Below are positions 43,150-56,472 of a stretch of DNA of 64,000 bases, piece after piece. Source of the DNA: Argopecten irradians (lineage: Eukaryota > Mollusca > Bivalvia > Pectinida > Pectinidae); the NCBI RefSeq assembly GCF_041381155.1, contig NC_091143.1:23463695-23527694 (forward strand), read 5' to 3'. The notes under the pieces were generated by a model. The model had not been told where the DNA came from and made no database searches. It saw only the letters and a list, made by a program, of their open reading frames with translations. Every line of letters starts with the position of its first letter. Within the stretch, counting starts at the first letter, position 1. A program made the position numbers and the translations under genes.

Positions 43150-44085
43150 TAATTTCCGGCTAGCAGATGGGTGATCGGGATCGTCTTTTCGCTTGACTGT
43201 AAGGTAAAATCCAAATGCATTACGAGTAGTCTTAATAGAAAACGTCTTAATAACTAACTTGGCTACACGATGCTATAACCTGGTGGACATGATGCTATGA
43301 CATGGTGACACGATGCAATAATACGGTGACATAATGCTATAACATGACGACACGATACAATAACTCTGTGACATCATGCTATAACATGGTGACACGATGC
43401 TATAAACATGGTGACACGATGCTATAAACATGGTGACATGATGCTATGATATGGGGACACGATGCTATAACATGGTGACACGATGCTATAACATGGAGAC
43501 ACTATGCAATAATACGGTGACATAATGCTATAACATGACGACACGATACAATAACTCTGATATGATGCTATGTCATGGTGACACGATGCTATAACATGGT
43601 GACACGATGCAATAATATGGTGACACGATGCTATAACATAGGGACGTGATGCAATAAAACGGTGACATCATCATGCTATAATATGGTGACACGATGCAAT
43701 GATATGTTGACACGATGCTATAACATGGTATCTCAATGATATAACATGGTGACACGATGCAATAACACGGTGACATCATGCTATAACATGGTGACACGAT
43801 GCAATCACACGGTGACATCATGCTATAACATGGTGACACGATGCAATCACACGGTGACATCATGCTATAACATGGTGTCACGATGCTATAACATGGTGAC
43901 ACGATGCTATGACATGGTGACACGATGATATGACATGGTGACACGATGCTGTAACATGGTGACACGATGCTATAACATGGTGACACTATTGCTATGACAT
44001 GGTGACACGATGCTATGACATGGTGACGTGATGCAATAAAACATCTAGTCTTAAGGCAGCTATGGCGTTCCATAACAACGCCGTA
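43150..44085 (-). repeat. Satellite-bearing element E, right copy (inverted)
   Basis: Reverse-complement arrangement of 34145-34700: flank gtgatcgggatcgtctttt, about 37 copies of the 21-bp unit (acacgatgctataacatggtg), and outer flank aaaacatctagtcttaaggc + agctatggcgttccata. Here the array is roughly twice as long as in the left copy. Confidence 0.9.
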
Positions 44086-44099
44086 AGTATCCAACATAT

Positions 44100-45480
44100 C
44101 ATCAGACTATTATATCTAATAGAATAGTTCACTGTTCTATCTACAATTTACCATGTATCTACTAGTCACCATACTATGTACAGTTCTCATATTACATACT
44201 AGTATATGAGCATTGTACTCACGTTAATCGGGGAATGGAAGAGAACTCGATCACACCTATTAAGCTTTCCTATAGCTAGATGTCTTTAATTGTATGTTGG
44301 CAGAAACATATATATACATAGATCTTGGAAACTCTATATTTGTTGACATGCAGCGGGACCTCCGGTTTACCGGAAGTGCATTTTGTTTTATTAATAATAT
44401 ATATATGTAAGTTAATATATTATTTTTTTCTATCCACAATAATACTCAAACCATCTGAGAATTGCTGAACAAAGTTATTCTGTTGTATTCAATAATTTAA
44501 GAGTTTATCTAAAAACCCTAAGCACATACAGAGGTAGATCTGCCGATCGTTTGTATATACATGTATGTTTATGATGTTGGCAGCGACTTAGACTAATTTA
44601 TGGTTTTTATATATAACTACCAAAGGAGTCAAAGTACTGAACAAGACAACTGGTACTATATGGTTAACTCCCAAATGTCCAATCTGGCTGTGTCTTTACC
44701 TCTATTCTCTTACTTCAAACTAACTGAAATAGAATGCTACAATTACGAAGTAGATACCTTTTCCCAGGCCAAATTCTAAAGATCTTATAGTAACATATCA
44801 AGTTTGAACAAAAGGATTCGTCAGTAAAAACTTATTTTGAATTCAATTTTCCTTTTTCATGCCCGACGACGTTTCCATGCCGATTTATATTCAGGTTTTA
44901 TGTTCAGGATCTCCTAGTTGTACTGTAGCTGTGCTAGGAACACTTTCGCAGCAATGAGTGAAATGCGCGAAATACGAAAATCACTTTATTTACTGTAATC
45001 TAATGGAGTTTAAACATTACTATTCCCGATATGTACTTAATATCATTAAATTTGCTCAATAAAAGAGGCCGTATTGTAGAAAAGCTGATACAGTATGTAT
45101 TAATTAGACGAGCGACACATTAAATAATCACAGTGCATTATTGATGCTCTTTTCTGACGACACACCCAATTATATTGATTATATTTCTATTATTGACCCG
45201 TATGTTTTCCCCGGATGAATGGCCAGGCTATTCAACAATATTGTGTTAATTTAATTTCTATATGCATAAGCCTACATCGTGTCAAGATATTCCACAGTGG
45301 TTGTGAATGCTGGTATTAGAAGACGCACTGAGTCAATGATTAATTCAAAAAGTCCATCTTTGCGACCATTTATTTATATGAATAATGATAGCGTTGATGA
45401 TATAACGTTACTTATATTTGTTGAATAAGAATTGCTTCCTTGAGCAAATGTATAGTTAAATATCCTATCAAGACATCGCT
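44100..45480. other. Upstream flank of gene 2, nothing recognised
   Basis: AT-rich, with no coding signal. It may hold distal control elements of gene 2 but none can be named. Confidence 0.45.
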
Positions 45481-45496
45481 CCGAACAAAGCTAGGG

Positions 45497-45530
45497 TATA
45501 AATAGCCATCGATCTATTGTCAGCCCACGC
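45497..45530 (+). promoter_or_regulatory. TATA box and likely start of gene 2
   Basis: TATAAATAG lies at 45497-45505 with a TCAG initiator-like match about 25-30 bases downstream (attgtcagccc). This would give a 5' untranslated region of about 280 bases before the ATG at 45812. A second AT run (tatatatatataaaa at 45766-45780) is too close to the ATG to be the main promoter but cannot be excluded. Confidence 0.6.
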
Positions 45531-45811
45531 TTCCTGGAGCGGAATCGATTTTCGCCTCCGTCCCTATGGCAACCTGTCATTGAAAACTGCGCGTCATCAA
45601 CACGGAATGATTATGTTAATGCGACAGTGTTGATGGTTTTAGAAGTATATAGATATCGGCTCGTTATCAGGGCGGACCTATACCTGTGTGGAAACAAGAC
45701 AGGTGTACACATATAAGTCACTACATCATGTAGAGGACAACAGATTTACCTGTATTTCCGTATCGTATATATATATAAAAACACATTTAGGAAGAAAACA
45801 GTGATAGCACG

Positions 45812-45940
45812 ATGAACCGTGTGGGGCTTAGTGTCGTGTTCCTTCTAGTGGTGCTGGCCTGTGGGGGCCGGGCACGACCCTCCCAAGGGTACGAGGAATA
45901 TATCTGGGAGCACCTTCCGGAGTTACTGGACAGACTACAG
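45812..45940 (+). CDS. PAL: Gene 2 exon 1 (signal peptide)
   Basis: 43 codons: a hydrophobic core ([14 protein letters not shown]), cleavage probably near Gly-Arg-Ala, then [17 protein letters not shown]. Donor GTAAAT, phase 0. Confidence 0.9.
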
Positions 45941-48900
45941 GTAAATACTGACCATGTGGGAGTTCCGTACCTTGATTAGATGTGTTTATCATAAGTGTAT
46001 AACAAACATATTGTATCTATATAGAACTCTACCAACACGTCACGGTGTATGTATTTCTTTGCTAAATATAATTCTAATTCATGTAATTTCATATGGATTT
46101 CATTTTGTATTGTGGCCATTTCTCAAGCACAGAATGGTTTACAGCGCGAGGAGTTATTTATAGAGGTTTCTTGTCTTAAGAACGCTCTATGTTATTGTCT
46201 TGTCTGGTTCATCTTAATTTCGCCTCAGGTCATCGCCATATTGTGAGATCGTTTCCTACAGGATTATTCGCGGTAATACATCACTTCTTATAAGGTCTCG
46301 TTCGGCAAGATTTATATGTTAAATAGAACAATACACTATTCTTAATCTAACATCTCAAATATTAACGATTTAAGAAACTGTTTGATGTCCCTATTAACTT
46401 TAGTAATTACCATATATATATCAAAACTGGTTAGGATCGTAGCTGTACATTATTTCAACAACTAGTACAGTTTATATATGTACATGTTACAAAAATGCTC
46501 ATCCTTTATACCCGTTTTGGCCATATGATTATGCCAGTTAATTACAAATTAATGATGAATTACATGCCTATATAAGACACCAACTCACAACTAATGCCTT
46601 TGAACTGCATTACTGTGGTTTTTACCATCTGTAGGCTTATCACATTTAATGCTTACACATACATTATATGTATATCCTTAAGGATCTTGGCGTAAACGGG
46701 AAGGTAACATTATACAACATTTCATAAAGATTGACAGGTCTGACTAACCAGTACTTAACGAAAAAAATCTACTAGCGTCTGTCAGGTACCAGTGCAGGGA
46801 CCTTAAACCATACTGTGTACCGCTTGATGAATATGAAGAAAATCTTTATCAATGAAATATGGGAAACGGAGGAGAGTTTCCGTGCTTCATTTTTTTTGGA
46901 TGATGATTGTCATATCCTATAAACTCATTGAAATGAATTAATAAAAATGCATTGAAATATATTTCATTGTTGAATAAAAAAAGGATTGGAAGGATGTATA
47001 AAAAGATAAGATTTTAGTCTGGCTATCGGGTCCCTGTCTGTTCACATAAGGAATTATTTAATGATAATAAAACCAGATTCAGACATAGAAATTTTAAGTT
47101 AGAATGAAACAGTTTTTATCTAAACATATTTCGGAATGTTTTATGAAACAGTTCACATATAAAACGTACGGATACATTTATATTAAAAAGTATGATATAC
47201 TGTATCAAGCAGCTGGCCATTTTGACCTATCAGCGTTACTTCCCTTTGTTTTACTCCGTCAGTACTGACATCAGAATGGTAGATGGCATATATAAATATA
47301 TACATATACAGTATATCTCATTAATTATTTTGTATATTACTATGTATTTACAAAGCAATTAAGGTTTATATGATATTTTTAAAGCGATGTTGTCAAGGTA
47401 GATGGAAATTCCAACCCAAAATTGAAAAAAAAGGAATGAAATAAAAATATTGAAATTATTGTGAAGTCTAAATATATTATGAGAGTTTAATTGGGCTTTA
47501 CTGGATGCCAGTTTACCACCTAGCACATCTATAGTTTCTTGTGAACCCGACCTGGAGCCAGTTTCCTGAACTAAGGATAATTCCTTAATCTGATATTTTA
47601 TTGGGAAAGCATTATAGAATTTAAGGAAATTTTTAAATTCTGTAATGTTTTTATGGAGAATTTTAAGTTCAAAATTTCTTTTAAGATAAGGAATATTACA
47701 GTATTTAAACTGACCCTGTTATACATTGTAAGATGTTATTTCTCATATGCTTCCAGCGCCTTGACTATGCCGACGCACCCCTCATAAACAGCCGGGAGCC
47801 CCGTGTTGAGCCACATTGGCCAGCTAATGACGTCAAGATCGGACAAGTTGGGGGTATAGCCGTCGACCCCACAAATGGTGACGTCATAGTATTCCATCGA
47901 GGAGAGAGAGCGTGGGGATATGGGTGAGTGTATATACCCGAAATATAAACGCCACACTTACCACTGGTAACTCTAGATCAGAAAATTGTTATAACCTTTC
48001 TTTTTTTCTTCAGCTACACAAAAATGTTTTTAGCAGAACGCACCTTGTGGCCGATCAAGTAACTTTTTTGTCCTTTAAAAAATACTAAAAATATGAATAA
48101 AACAATAGCGCATAGGGCAAAATTTGCAATGCTTTTAATTGCCAAAAGTAAACTTAGAAAATGATAAAGATATTTTATACTTCTCCACATATATATTCTT
48201 CCCTAATTCTCAAGGCCATAACCAGGCCATCTTTCATTGTAACACTTGGAATGACAAATTCCATATTGAATCATATGGCTTTAATAGCTCAGGTTATTAG
48301 AATGAACCAAAACAATGAAACTAGAAATAAATACATACATGTATTCTTTCCTCGGTCAAAAATAGCTTAGCAAAAAATGCTAAAATGATTATTTCCATTT
48401 TAGCAATTAGTGTCTGCCATTAGCAAAATGCCCAAAATGCTATCCATAGAGTGAGAACAGCTTATGACATACTGACATAACGTCATGGAAATTTGTTTCC
48501 CTCGAAATGATGAGTAATTGAGATAAGTTGGAAATTGAGTTTGATACTGGTTATATAAGCTCCATAAAACATCCTCTGAAATCTAAGGATCATATTTGTA
48601 TTATATAGTAACTTAGAATACATGTAATCATGTTTTGTTTTGCATCTTTTACGAATACAAAAAAAATTGATGAGTCATTGTGTCGCTCTCTTGCACAACG
48701 TTTCAAATATATTTAGTCTTGATATTACACGTCATTATGGAATGATTGCGCGAGTGTGCATTATAATGTTTTATTACTGCCTGGATTTTTGATGCTGTGA
48801 AACAGCAATCATAGGTACGCTAAGCGAGCCTGAGCACATCAAAACAAATAATAAGAATCCGCGATGAAAATTAAATACTGTTTTGTTACTTTCACACCCT

Positions 48901-51900
48901 AATTGAAGGTATAGAATAATAAAACACACATGTACAATAATTGTCACAACGATAATCGATGTGTACAATTAAGCAATCAGTGATATTTTTCCGATGTGTA
49001 CTTAGAACTATTTCATTTTGATCTTGGTTCAGATATTGTATATTCCCGAAAATCACACACAACGCCATCTTAATTTATTCCTCCGCAGCAGATTTTCTTA
49101 GTTTTTCTATCTTGTTGAATGTTACAAAATTGATGCTATAAAAGATGTTTAATTATATTTGTTTTAATTTTTTATACAAAAAGAGGGATTTTAATGTGCT
49201 TGCAAAAGTCTTTTATTTGGATGACTTTGCGAACTACATCTGTTGCAATTACTACGCTCTCTCCCATCTAGAGTCTTAAACGCCATTGCTATTAGGCCTT
49301 TCATTGCAGGAAGTTATTATTTATAGCTACCTTTAATTATTTAATTAAAATCAAATCAAACAAATACATATGGAAATTATACATGAGGTGTCAATCTCTA
49401 GTCAACATTAATTCCATCTTTCTTTTTTTCTGAAAACATGTACGGCCGTAACACTGCTATATTACCGTAGTAAACCGAACTACTGTATATCTGATGAAAT
49501 TACTACGCTCTCTTCCATCTAGAGACGACTTGTTCAAGCCGTGTTTAAACAAACATACACAGCACATTTGCAACAATGTTTCATATCAAAGGATTGTTGT
49601 AATAGGTAACCAAATTATGACTTTTTATTTGACAAAAGTATCTGGCCATGATTTATAAGCCAAAAGTCGGCAAAGCAAAGTGATACACTTGCAAGCAGCC
49701 ATGTTAGTCTTTCTAACAAGGAAATCACTATATAATCTGGAAATCGCAATATTTCTGTTGTTATTATATGAATATTAATTAAATTATTTTCTTTTTTTTA
49801 AAGAGACATTGGTGAAATTGATAATTTCAGTAATTAATCAATATGTGTACTGTATATAGATTGCTTACATGTATTAAACGAAAATGGCACTCAGACTTTT
49901 ACCAGATTTATTGGTTTAATAAATCTCCTTATTTCAGAAATAAGAAATTTTAATACATGTATATGAAATATATTACAGTCATTAACCTATTTAACTTATG
50001 GTGGTTGAATCAAATTTAATTATAATAAAATGATAAATATCTTTTGTTTAACTCCAAAATTCAACATTATACATTATATATATAAATACAATGTTCTACA
50101 ACATGTTAACTAAATTTAATATATATATATATATATATATGATAAACCAATTCTTTTATTCCTTTGTTTGAGTCCTTCATTCACAGCGTCTATGAGTAGC
50201 CTTGGCACTTTGATTTCTAGTTGAAATCAGATGCCTAATAACGTTCTGGAGTACTCCCAGAACTGTACTAATTAGTTAGTTAATATGCTTTCAACCAGGG
50301 TGTCAAAACCTGCATGAGTGTCTGATCATGACATGGCGTTAATTATTGTCACTTCCAACGAAAATCTACGAGGATTTATGTAAGATATGTTTAACACCTG
50401 TGTAATGTATACGCACTCGCTGATTGACTTGTTTGTGATATACGAGTGATAATGCCGCAATTCACACCACGTGGACAGTTGCTTTGGAAATAGGAAAAAA
50501 GACAAATCAGAAATTAAATGACAGCCATTTTTCGTAGTCAAAAGTATCATGTTTTTTACGAGTGTACGCGCGATCGTACATTCTCCTTTCTAGGAATTAA
50601 ATGTTGTAAACGCCGAGTCATTTAAGTTGAAATTCAATCTTTTAACGTTGGTAAATTTTGGGCATTTTGAACCTTCTTTCAACTTTCCAGTAAAGTTAAT
50701 AAAAAGCACATCGGCAAGCTGTAATCTATGTATTTATTGTATGGAATGCTACCTACCGTCCATTGTGATTCTGAGTTCTTGAGTTGAAGCATCGGAAGCC
50801 AGATGTCATTGTGCAAAATTCGTTTCAAGGTCCTTTTAAAATCTATAATATCTTGGCGCTAAAAAGTATTATGGCGATTTATTTAGACGTCTAGCGTGAC
50901 TCATAGTTTTCCGGTCACTTACAATCGGTTTTTAACATCATGAAATATGATTGCCGAGTTTATATATTTCCCGATGCGTTATTTACCAGGAAATAGACAA
51001 ATGATAGAACTGAAGCTGACACGTGGTGCTTAGGCCCCTGGTCACGAATGTGTTTGATAGAGATGTGCATGAGTCATGCGTCTCAAGGGCCTTGACACAG
51101 CCAGAACCCCAAACACGCTGGTCTTTATAAATAGCACCATGAATTCACCATGTGTTCTTGTCGTAGGATTAAATGCAACACTTTTTTTAGTTAAAACCTA
51201 TTACATCTATAATTATCTGATATTGATCTGTATATATTTTATATTAGGACTAATTTATTTCTTTCAATACAATATTGGATTGACTTATTTTTCCAAATAT
51301 GTGATTACCATGTTTGCTCATGCCAGAGATGATATGGCGCTGAAAAAAGGCGATATGAAATTGTGTTTGTAATGCGAATTCGATTGACTTTTATCGCAGA
51401 TGAAACGCTTGTTATATATATCAGTCGGGAAACCTCCCACGCACGTTTATCAGCAGTAGCCGAAGTTCAACGCTCCAGAGCACAGACGCCGCGTATTATA
51501 GGGTTTTGATGCAATAGTTATTCTCCATTCTCATCCATTATACATAGTCTTTACCGCCTTGGAGCGTATTCGATCAGCTATTTTTTTTTTACCGTATACT
51601 GTCCCTAAATAAAACAACCAACAGAAGTATTCACATGCTATCTTTGTGGTTTGTTGACAATACAAACGATGCCTGCCTAACATCTGTGCATCTTAGAATA
51701 CAAAATTCAAGAAATAAGTGACATGTCGTTGACATGAAAGCCGTATTTTAAACTCAATTATTGCAATATATTAATGTTGATTCCATACACAAGACAATAA
51801 ACTAGACGATCGTCCCTGATTTCATAACGAAGGCATTTCAAGATAAAATTATTCCCTTCATTGCATGCCCACAGTGTATGATTTCTAAATGGTTTCTGAT

Positions 51901-54900
51901 TTTGTGATATATTTGGACATTGAGTTCGTCAATTTTAAAACTTATCGATTTGGTTTTATTTATAGTATAACGCCAAAATAAAAGTCTCGGTGGTAGTCGT
52001 AGAAAAACATCGACCTGTTGCCAGTATCTGCCAAATTGGTCCCATGATCGCGACCTGAGCTCAGCTAGTGTACCGTACTCTCTTACATATCCAAAATTGC
52101 GTTCAAACCCGTTCCATATTATAGCTCTGGTGATGCTGATAGTTTTTAAAAAAGATAATTGTTGGTAACTCAATTAGAGTTCATTGATTTAATTGGTTTA
52201 CTTCAAGCATAAACCTGCATCCCTGAAACCTTGATATGCCAAAAGTAAATAAAGGAACATTTTGACTGACCGTAACGACCAGTAACATTGGTTTTATCTA
52301 TTGATTTAGATTAATATTGTCATTTCACCGTTTCGTGTTGTTTCCAATAAAAATTCTCTCACGAGAGGTTGGCGCATGTAGCCATCTACACGAAAACGAT
52401 TAAAGGCAAAGCAATAAGCGTGAAAATATTGCCCTGTCGCGAAACTCTTGTTGCCTTTCGACATTTTGCTATTATATATCGTTGATATTCAGTTGTTCTC
52501 AGATCTGGCCTTTTGTCTCTCGAAATCATCATGCCATTGTATGTAGTGAAATGCCTTGCAAACAACTCATTTTACTGAATACATTGAGTGTCCCTTGACA
52601 TTACATTTATACAACAATAGCAAACTAAACATTTTGACGCACCTTTTGCTACTAAAACTTTTTGTACATCATACAATACCCCGGTATTTTAATTTGAATG
52701 TGGTAATGCAATGCGGTAATGCAGTTGGACACTAGTCTATCCAGACAACTTCGGTACTATTACTTTGTTTTGGGATTCGGTTGTGGTTTAAAGTGCACGC
52801 TTTTTTTTTTCTCTCTAATCTTTAAAGCACCATGACTTTCGTTCTTTAGGCACATCCATTAATTACATGTATAACCTTTAGACAAGCAAGGAGATTTCTG
52901 ACCCTTGTTTCTTTCACAGCTCTTTTGTTGGGGATGAGTTCGCGCCCGGCCAAGGTACCATTAAAAACGACACCATCCTCCGCCTAGACAGTCAGACAGG
53001 ACAGATTAAGGAGAGTTTTGGGGCCGACAGGTAAAGAACGCGAATATAAATAAAATGCTAGACCTTGATAATGCTTTTCTGTTTTGGAGCATACACGGGA
53101 ATTACTATTTTAACATTCCACAGTTTCATTGTTGTCAGATAAAAGAAGGGATTGGTCCAATTATGGAAACATTCTATAACTTTAACAATAAGCTGACGAT
53201 TTGTTTCCCTATCATTTACATGCATCCATGCTATCTTGAATCGTTCTAGATTTTAATTTTATTTTCACTGCTATATTACTAATGATAATACTACCCTTGA
53301 TGATTTTGATGACGTACCATGAATACCTATGCACGATCATATGTGTCCCCTCATAACTGCGTTATGGACCTTGAGTAACTAACATCAATAATTTTGTTAT
53401 TTTGAAGGTTCTATATGCCCCATGGTCTGACTGTAGACAATGCAGGGAATCTGTGGGTGACGGATGTCGCCTTACACCAGGTAAAACAATCAGTATTCTG
53501 TTCTAACGTCATTACTTATTGTACTTTATTGCAAATGCACGTTAAAAGATTCCATTACTTAGCATTAACGTTAGGTAATCGTAAAATGTGCTTTTTCGAA
53601 GCATTCCAGTGAGACTTTTAAATACGTAAAGGTCTCAAACTTGTAAACGAGAGACTAAAGTGTTATATATTGCAAATGATTTTTAAGTTACATTTCCCAA
53701 ACTTACAACTTTAATTAGAACGCGAATTTGTCTTCGTTGAAGCTCACATGGGGGTACAAGTGTTTTGGGTATGATTTATGCAATGTGTGCAGGCTTTCGA
53801 TAAAATCACGTGAATGAAAGCACAGTATGATTTGTATAAGGAATCTGAGCTAAACGTATGCACTATGCATGCTTTATTTGTTAATGTCCAGAAACATTTA
53901 CTTTCATTATGCGATTTTACATGCAATTTACAGTCTAACTTTGTTATCTCCATGTCAATAGCATCACGGTATCACTTGGAATTATTCGATAATTCGAGTT
54001 AGGTTTACATACTGTTAAAATGTTAGTCGAGGCTAAGGAAATTCTTTGTGTTTGAGATAGCTAGATAAGGCTTAATATAAATATGTTTATATTTTTTTAT
54101 CATTCCGAATATATTGCATATTAAAGAGGTATCTTTCTTTGTGGTTAGATATTGATTGTGACGTCGTTTGTTTGAGAACGTAACGTCATATTTTTTTATA
54201 GAAAAGACGTGACTTTTGCTCACAAAATAATACCCTCACAATCGATATCGTCCAGCAAAGGAGATAGCTCTATATTATACCTAGATGGAATATAGTTTTT
54301 ACAATAACCGAGTATTTTCACCACAGGTAATGATGTTTCCAAAAGGCAGCCATGATCCATCAGACATCGTCCTGGGCGAGGCCATGGTCCCCGGAAGTGA
54401 CGACGACCACTTTTGCAAACCTACAGATGTCGCTGTAGCATCTAACGGCGATTTCTTTGTTTCTGACGGGTAAGAATCACGGTTATAGTAAAATACATTA
54501 TTAGGTGTTTGTGTTGTCGAAAATTATAACACCAAACAAAACCATTGGAAAGATCAGGCAAATGCAGTGCACCTATGATCATACTTTCGGAGGCCATTTT
54601 ATTTTCGTCAATAAATCAAAACCGACATTTTCGTGTGCATCGACGATGCATTTACGAATTTATATTTATGCTTTTCAGATATTGCAACGGAAGAATAATG
54701 AAATTCAACAAGGAGGGACATCTCATATCACAGTGGGGCAAAAAGTCCAATGGAGGTAAGTCGTTGTTATATGATGTATGGTATCCATATGTTACAATAG
54801 ACATGAGTAGCCAGGAGTACAATAAAAGAACTAGGCCACCAATGATCAAAAACAGTATTAGCGTTAAATATGAGACATTATACAATTATTGACTTTTTTT

Positions 54901-56472
54901 TAGGTTAATACAAGGACTTGTTAACTCTGAGATATTCCATGTGGCCAATGGAACATTTCCTTTATCATGTTAGCATTTCATCTCGATAACCTACAATGTA
55001 CGAGTCTATAACTATACTTAAAATACCTGGAGAATAATTGCAGTATACTGTTGTTTTCATTTAAAATCCAATATTCCCAAATTTGGCAAGAAATACGTTT
55101 GTTTGTATGTTTTTATTCAATATGTGAACAGTTGAATTACAATTGAATTAAACTGCATTACAATTGAAATACTATTGAATTACATATGTAAATATGTATT
55201 TTTTCAGTACACGAACAGTTGAATTACAATTGAATTAAATTTAATTACAGCTGAAATACTATTGAATTACAATTGAATTACACACCATCACTTATAGATG
55301 TGATCTATAATATGATCTTGATATGATCTGTTGACAGGACAAGTAGGTCCCCTGAGCGAAGACGAGTTCTTTGTGCCACACAGCCTCGCATTGATTGAGG
55401 CCAGGAACGTCATCTGTGTGGCCGACAGAGAACACGGCAGGTACGTCATCAATGAAGCTTTTCTTGTCATAAATTACTCTGAAAAATGATAGCATATGGC
55501 GAACATATGCAAATTAATAAGCGTTATTTTTTTCTTCATAAAATAGTTATGCATACAATGTTTAGATATCACATAGATGGAAATAATTTATTGCGTGGAT
55601 GATATGTTCATTTTCTGTATTGTTGTCCAGGATCCAGTGTTTCACCGCCGGAATTAATGGAACAGAAGCCGGTCACTTCTTACGCTCTTTTGATAACAAA
55701 GAATTCGGAAAGGTCTTCGCCATTGCTTATGATAACAATGGTACGTAACCCACATTGCACAACTCAAATTATGTTTAAACAATTTTTTCTACATCAACAT
55801 TCATGTTCCCGAAGGCAGAAGGACAAACACATTCAGCGTAAAATATTACTAGTTACCAAATAATGTACACAAGCTTTGCATTGTAGAACGCTATGACATA
55901 TTGCGTTTAATAATATTTCCTTGATTTGCTGATGAGCTGGAAAGCGCAAATCTAATAAAGAGCTACTAAAACTGAGCATTGATACAGCTAAACAAGGGAG
56001 ATAATCTAAACCTAACTACATTTGTATATGTAAAATGTACCTTACAGGTCCTGAAGAGGCTATATACCTCGTGAGCGGCCCTATGCCTAACGCCTACCTA
56101 TACAAAATGGATCTCAGTGGCCAAATCATTTATAGGACAGAGCCACCAAACCGGATAGTAGGGGGAGATAACTTCATGGTAGGTATAAATATTTGCAAAA
56201 TTTTACTTTTCATAAAAGCATTGTTATTCGCAAAACAAAAGAGGATTTTCTTTCTCCCTGAACGCATTCTCGAATGGGAGAATAAAACGAATAGAAATGA
56301 CTTGCAGTTGGTTTTGTTAAACTATTACCATTGTTTTTTGTTATTACCAATTAATTTCCTTTTTCTGCAGGGTTTTGGACAGCCACATGACATCGCGGTG
56401 TCACTTGATGGTCGCGACATCTATACTGGGGAGATTGTTCCTAAAAGAGTCCTCAAGTTCCGGCAGATGTAA
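45812..56472 (+). CDS. PAL: Gene 2: stand-alone peptidyl-alpha-hydroxyglycine alpha-amidating lyase (10 exons)
   Basis: The product is 381 residues. PAL catalyses the second step of peptide amidation, cleaving peptidyl-alpha-hydroxyglycine to the amidated peptide and glyoxylate in the secretory pathway. A signal peptide ([19 protein letters not shown]) leads into a six-bladed NHL-type propeller. The residues known as essential in mammalian PAL have clear equivalents: Arg91 ([10 protein letters not shown]), zinc ligands His141 (MPHG), His248 (VPHS) and His354 (QPHD), catalytic Tyr209 (DGYCNGR) and Asp355. The two disulfides are also present (HFCKP with GYCNG; VICVAD with IQCFTAG). There is no hydroxylase (PHM) domain and no transmembrane tail, so the enzyme is predicted to be soluble and separate, as in insects. 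All ten exons keep phase; the stop is followed by AATAAA at 57062. Confidence 0.95.
47757..47923 (+). CDS. PAL: Gene 2 exon 2 (catalytic Arg)
   Basis: Residues 44-98: [20 protein letters not shown] is the first propeller strand pair, followed by [10 protein letters not shown] with Arg91. Acceptor tatgcttccag, donor GTGAGT; two bases left over. Confidence 0.93.
48120..48455 (+). repeat. Dispersed repeat family B, copy 2
   Basis: Same orientation and landmarks as 8005-8218 (cttttaattgccaaaagtaa, ggccataaccaggccatctt, attagcaaaatgcccaaaat + gctatccatagagtgag), about 120 bases longer internally. It lies in intron 2 of gene 2. Confidence 0.7.
48460..52900. other. Gene 2 intron 2, largely featureless
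   Basis: AT-rich intron. A (TA)n tract is at about 50119-50140. Open frames at 51076-51372 (plus) and 51838-52173 (minus) lack domains and splice support. Confidence 0.5.
52920..53030 (+). CDS. PAL: Gene 2 exon 3
   Basis: Residues 99-135: [41 protein letters not shown] is a potential N-glycosylation site. Acceptor tctttcacag, donor GTAAAG. Confidence 0.92.
53408..53480 (+). CDS. PAL: Gene 2 exon 4 (first zinc His)
   Basis: Residues 136-160: [20 protein letters not shown], with His141 and the NHL-type repeat signature. Acceptor tattttgaag, donor GTAAAA, phase 0. Confidence 0.92.
54113..54278. repeat. Diverged inverted-repeat MITE in gene 2 intron 4
   Basis: gcatattaaagaggtatctt, gattgtgacgtcgtttg and gagaacgtaacgtcat match, with many changes, the element at 60557-60722. 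The right end reads aaaggagatagctctatatt, the expected inverted terminus. It ends about 50 bases before the acceptor of exon 5. Confidence 0.6.
54327..54469 (+). CDS. PAL: Gene 2 exon 5
   Basis: Residues 161-207: [40 protein letters not shown]. Holds the first Cys of disulfide 1. Acceptor ttttcaccacag, donor GTAAGA. Confidence 0.93.
54679..54755 (+). CDS. PAL: Gene 2 exon 6 (catalytic Tyr)
   Basis: Residues 208-233: [20 protein letters not shown], with Tyr209 and the partner Cys210 of disulfide 1. Acceptor tatgcttttcag, donor GTAAGT. Confidence 0.93.
55130..55280. repeat. Short repeats of gaattacaattgaatta
   Basis: Imperfect local repetition of attgaattacaattgaatt words, itself palindromic (caattg), in intron 6 of gene 2. 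Confidence 0.65.
55338..55440 (+). CDS. PAL: Gene 2 exon 7 (second zinc His)
   Basis: Residues 234-267: [30 protein letters not shown]; His248 is the second metal ligand. Acceptor ctgttgacag, donor GTACGT. Confidence 0.93.
55631..55740 (+). CDS. PAL: Gene 2 exon 8
   Basis: Residues 268-304: [37 protein letters not shown]. Completes disulfide 2; NGT is a possible glycosylation site. Acceptor attgttgtccag, donor GTACGT. Confidence 0.93.
56048..56178 (+). CDS. PAL: Gene 2 exon 9
   Basis: Residues 305-348: [40 protein letters not shown]. Acceptor gtaccttacag, donor GTAGGT, phase 0. Confidence 0.93.
56371..56472 (+). CDS. PAL: Gene 2 exon 10 (third zinc His, stop)
   Basis: Residues 349-381: [33 protein letters not shown], stop TAA. 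His354 and Asp355 complete the active site. Acceptor tttctgcag. Confidence 0.94.
   Translation, partial: GFGQPHDIAVSLDGRDIYTGEIVPKRVLKFRQM

Noticed and set aside
43573..44097. A 174-residue Cys/Ser/Tyr-rich protein on the minus strand (and its counterpart at 34342-34689)
   Set aside because: Both come from the 21-bp satellite unit read in different frames; they are not genes.
45766..45780. TATA box of gene 2 at the tatatatatataaaa run
   Set aside because: It would leave fewer than ten bases of 5' UTR; the TATAAATAG at 45497 with an initiator fits better.
51838..52173. 111-residue minus-strand frame within gene 2 intron 2
   Set aside because: No recognisable motif or splice support; a chance open frame of this length is expected in a 64-kb window.
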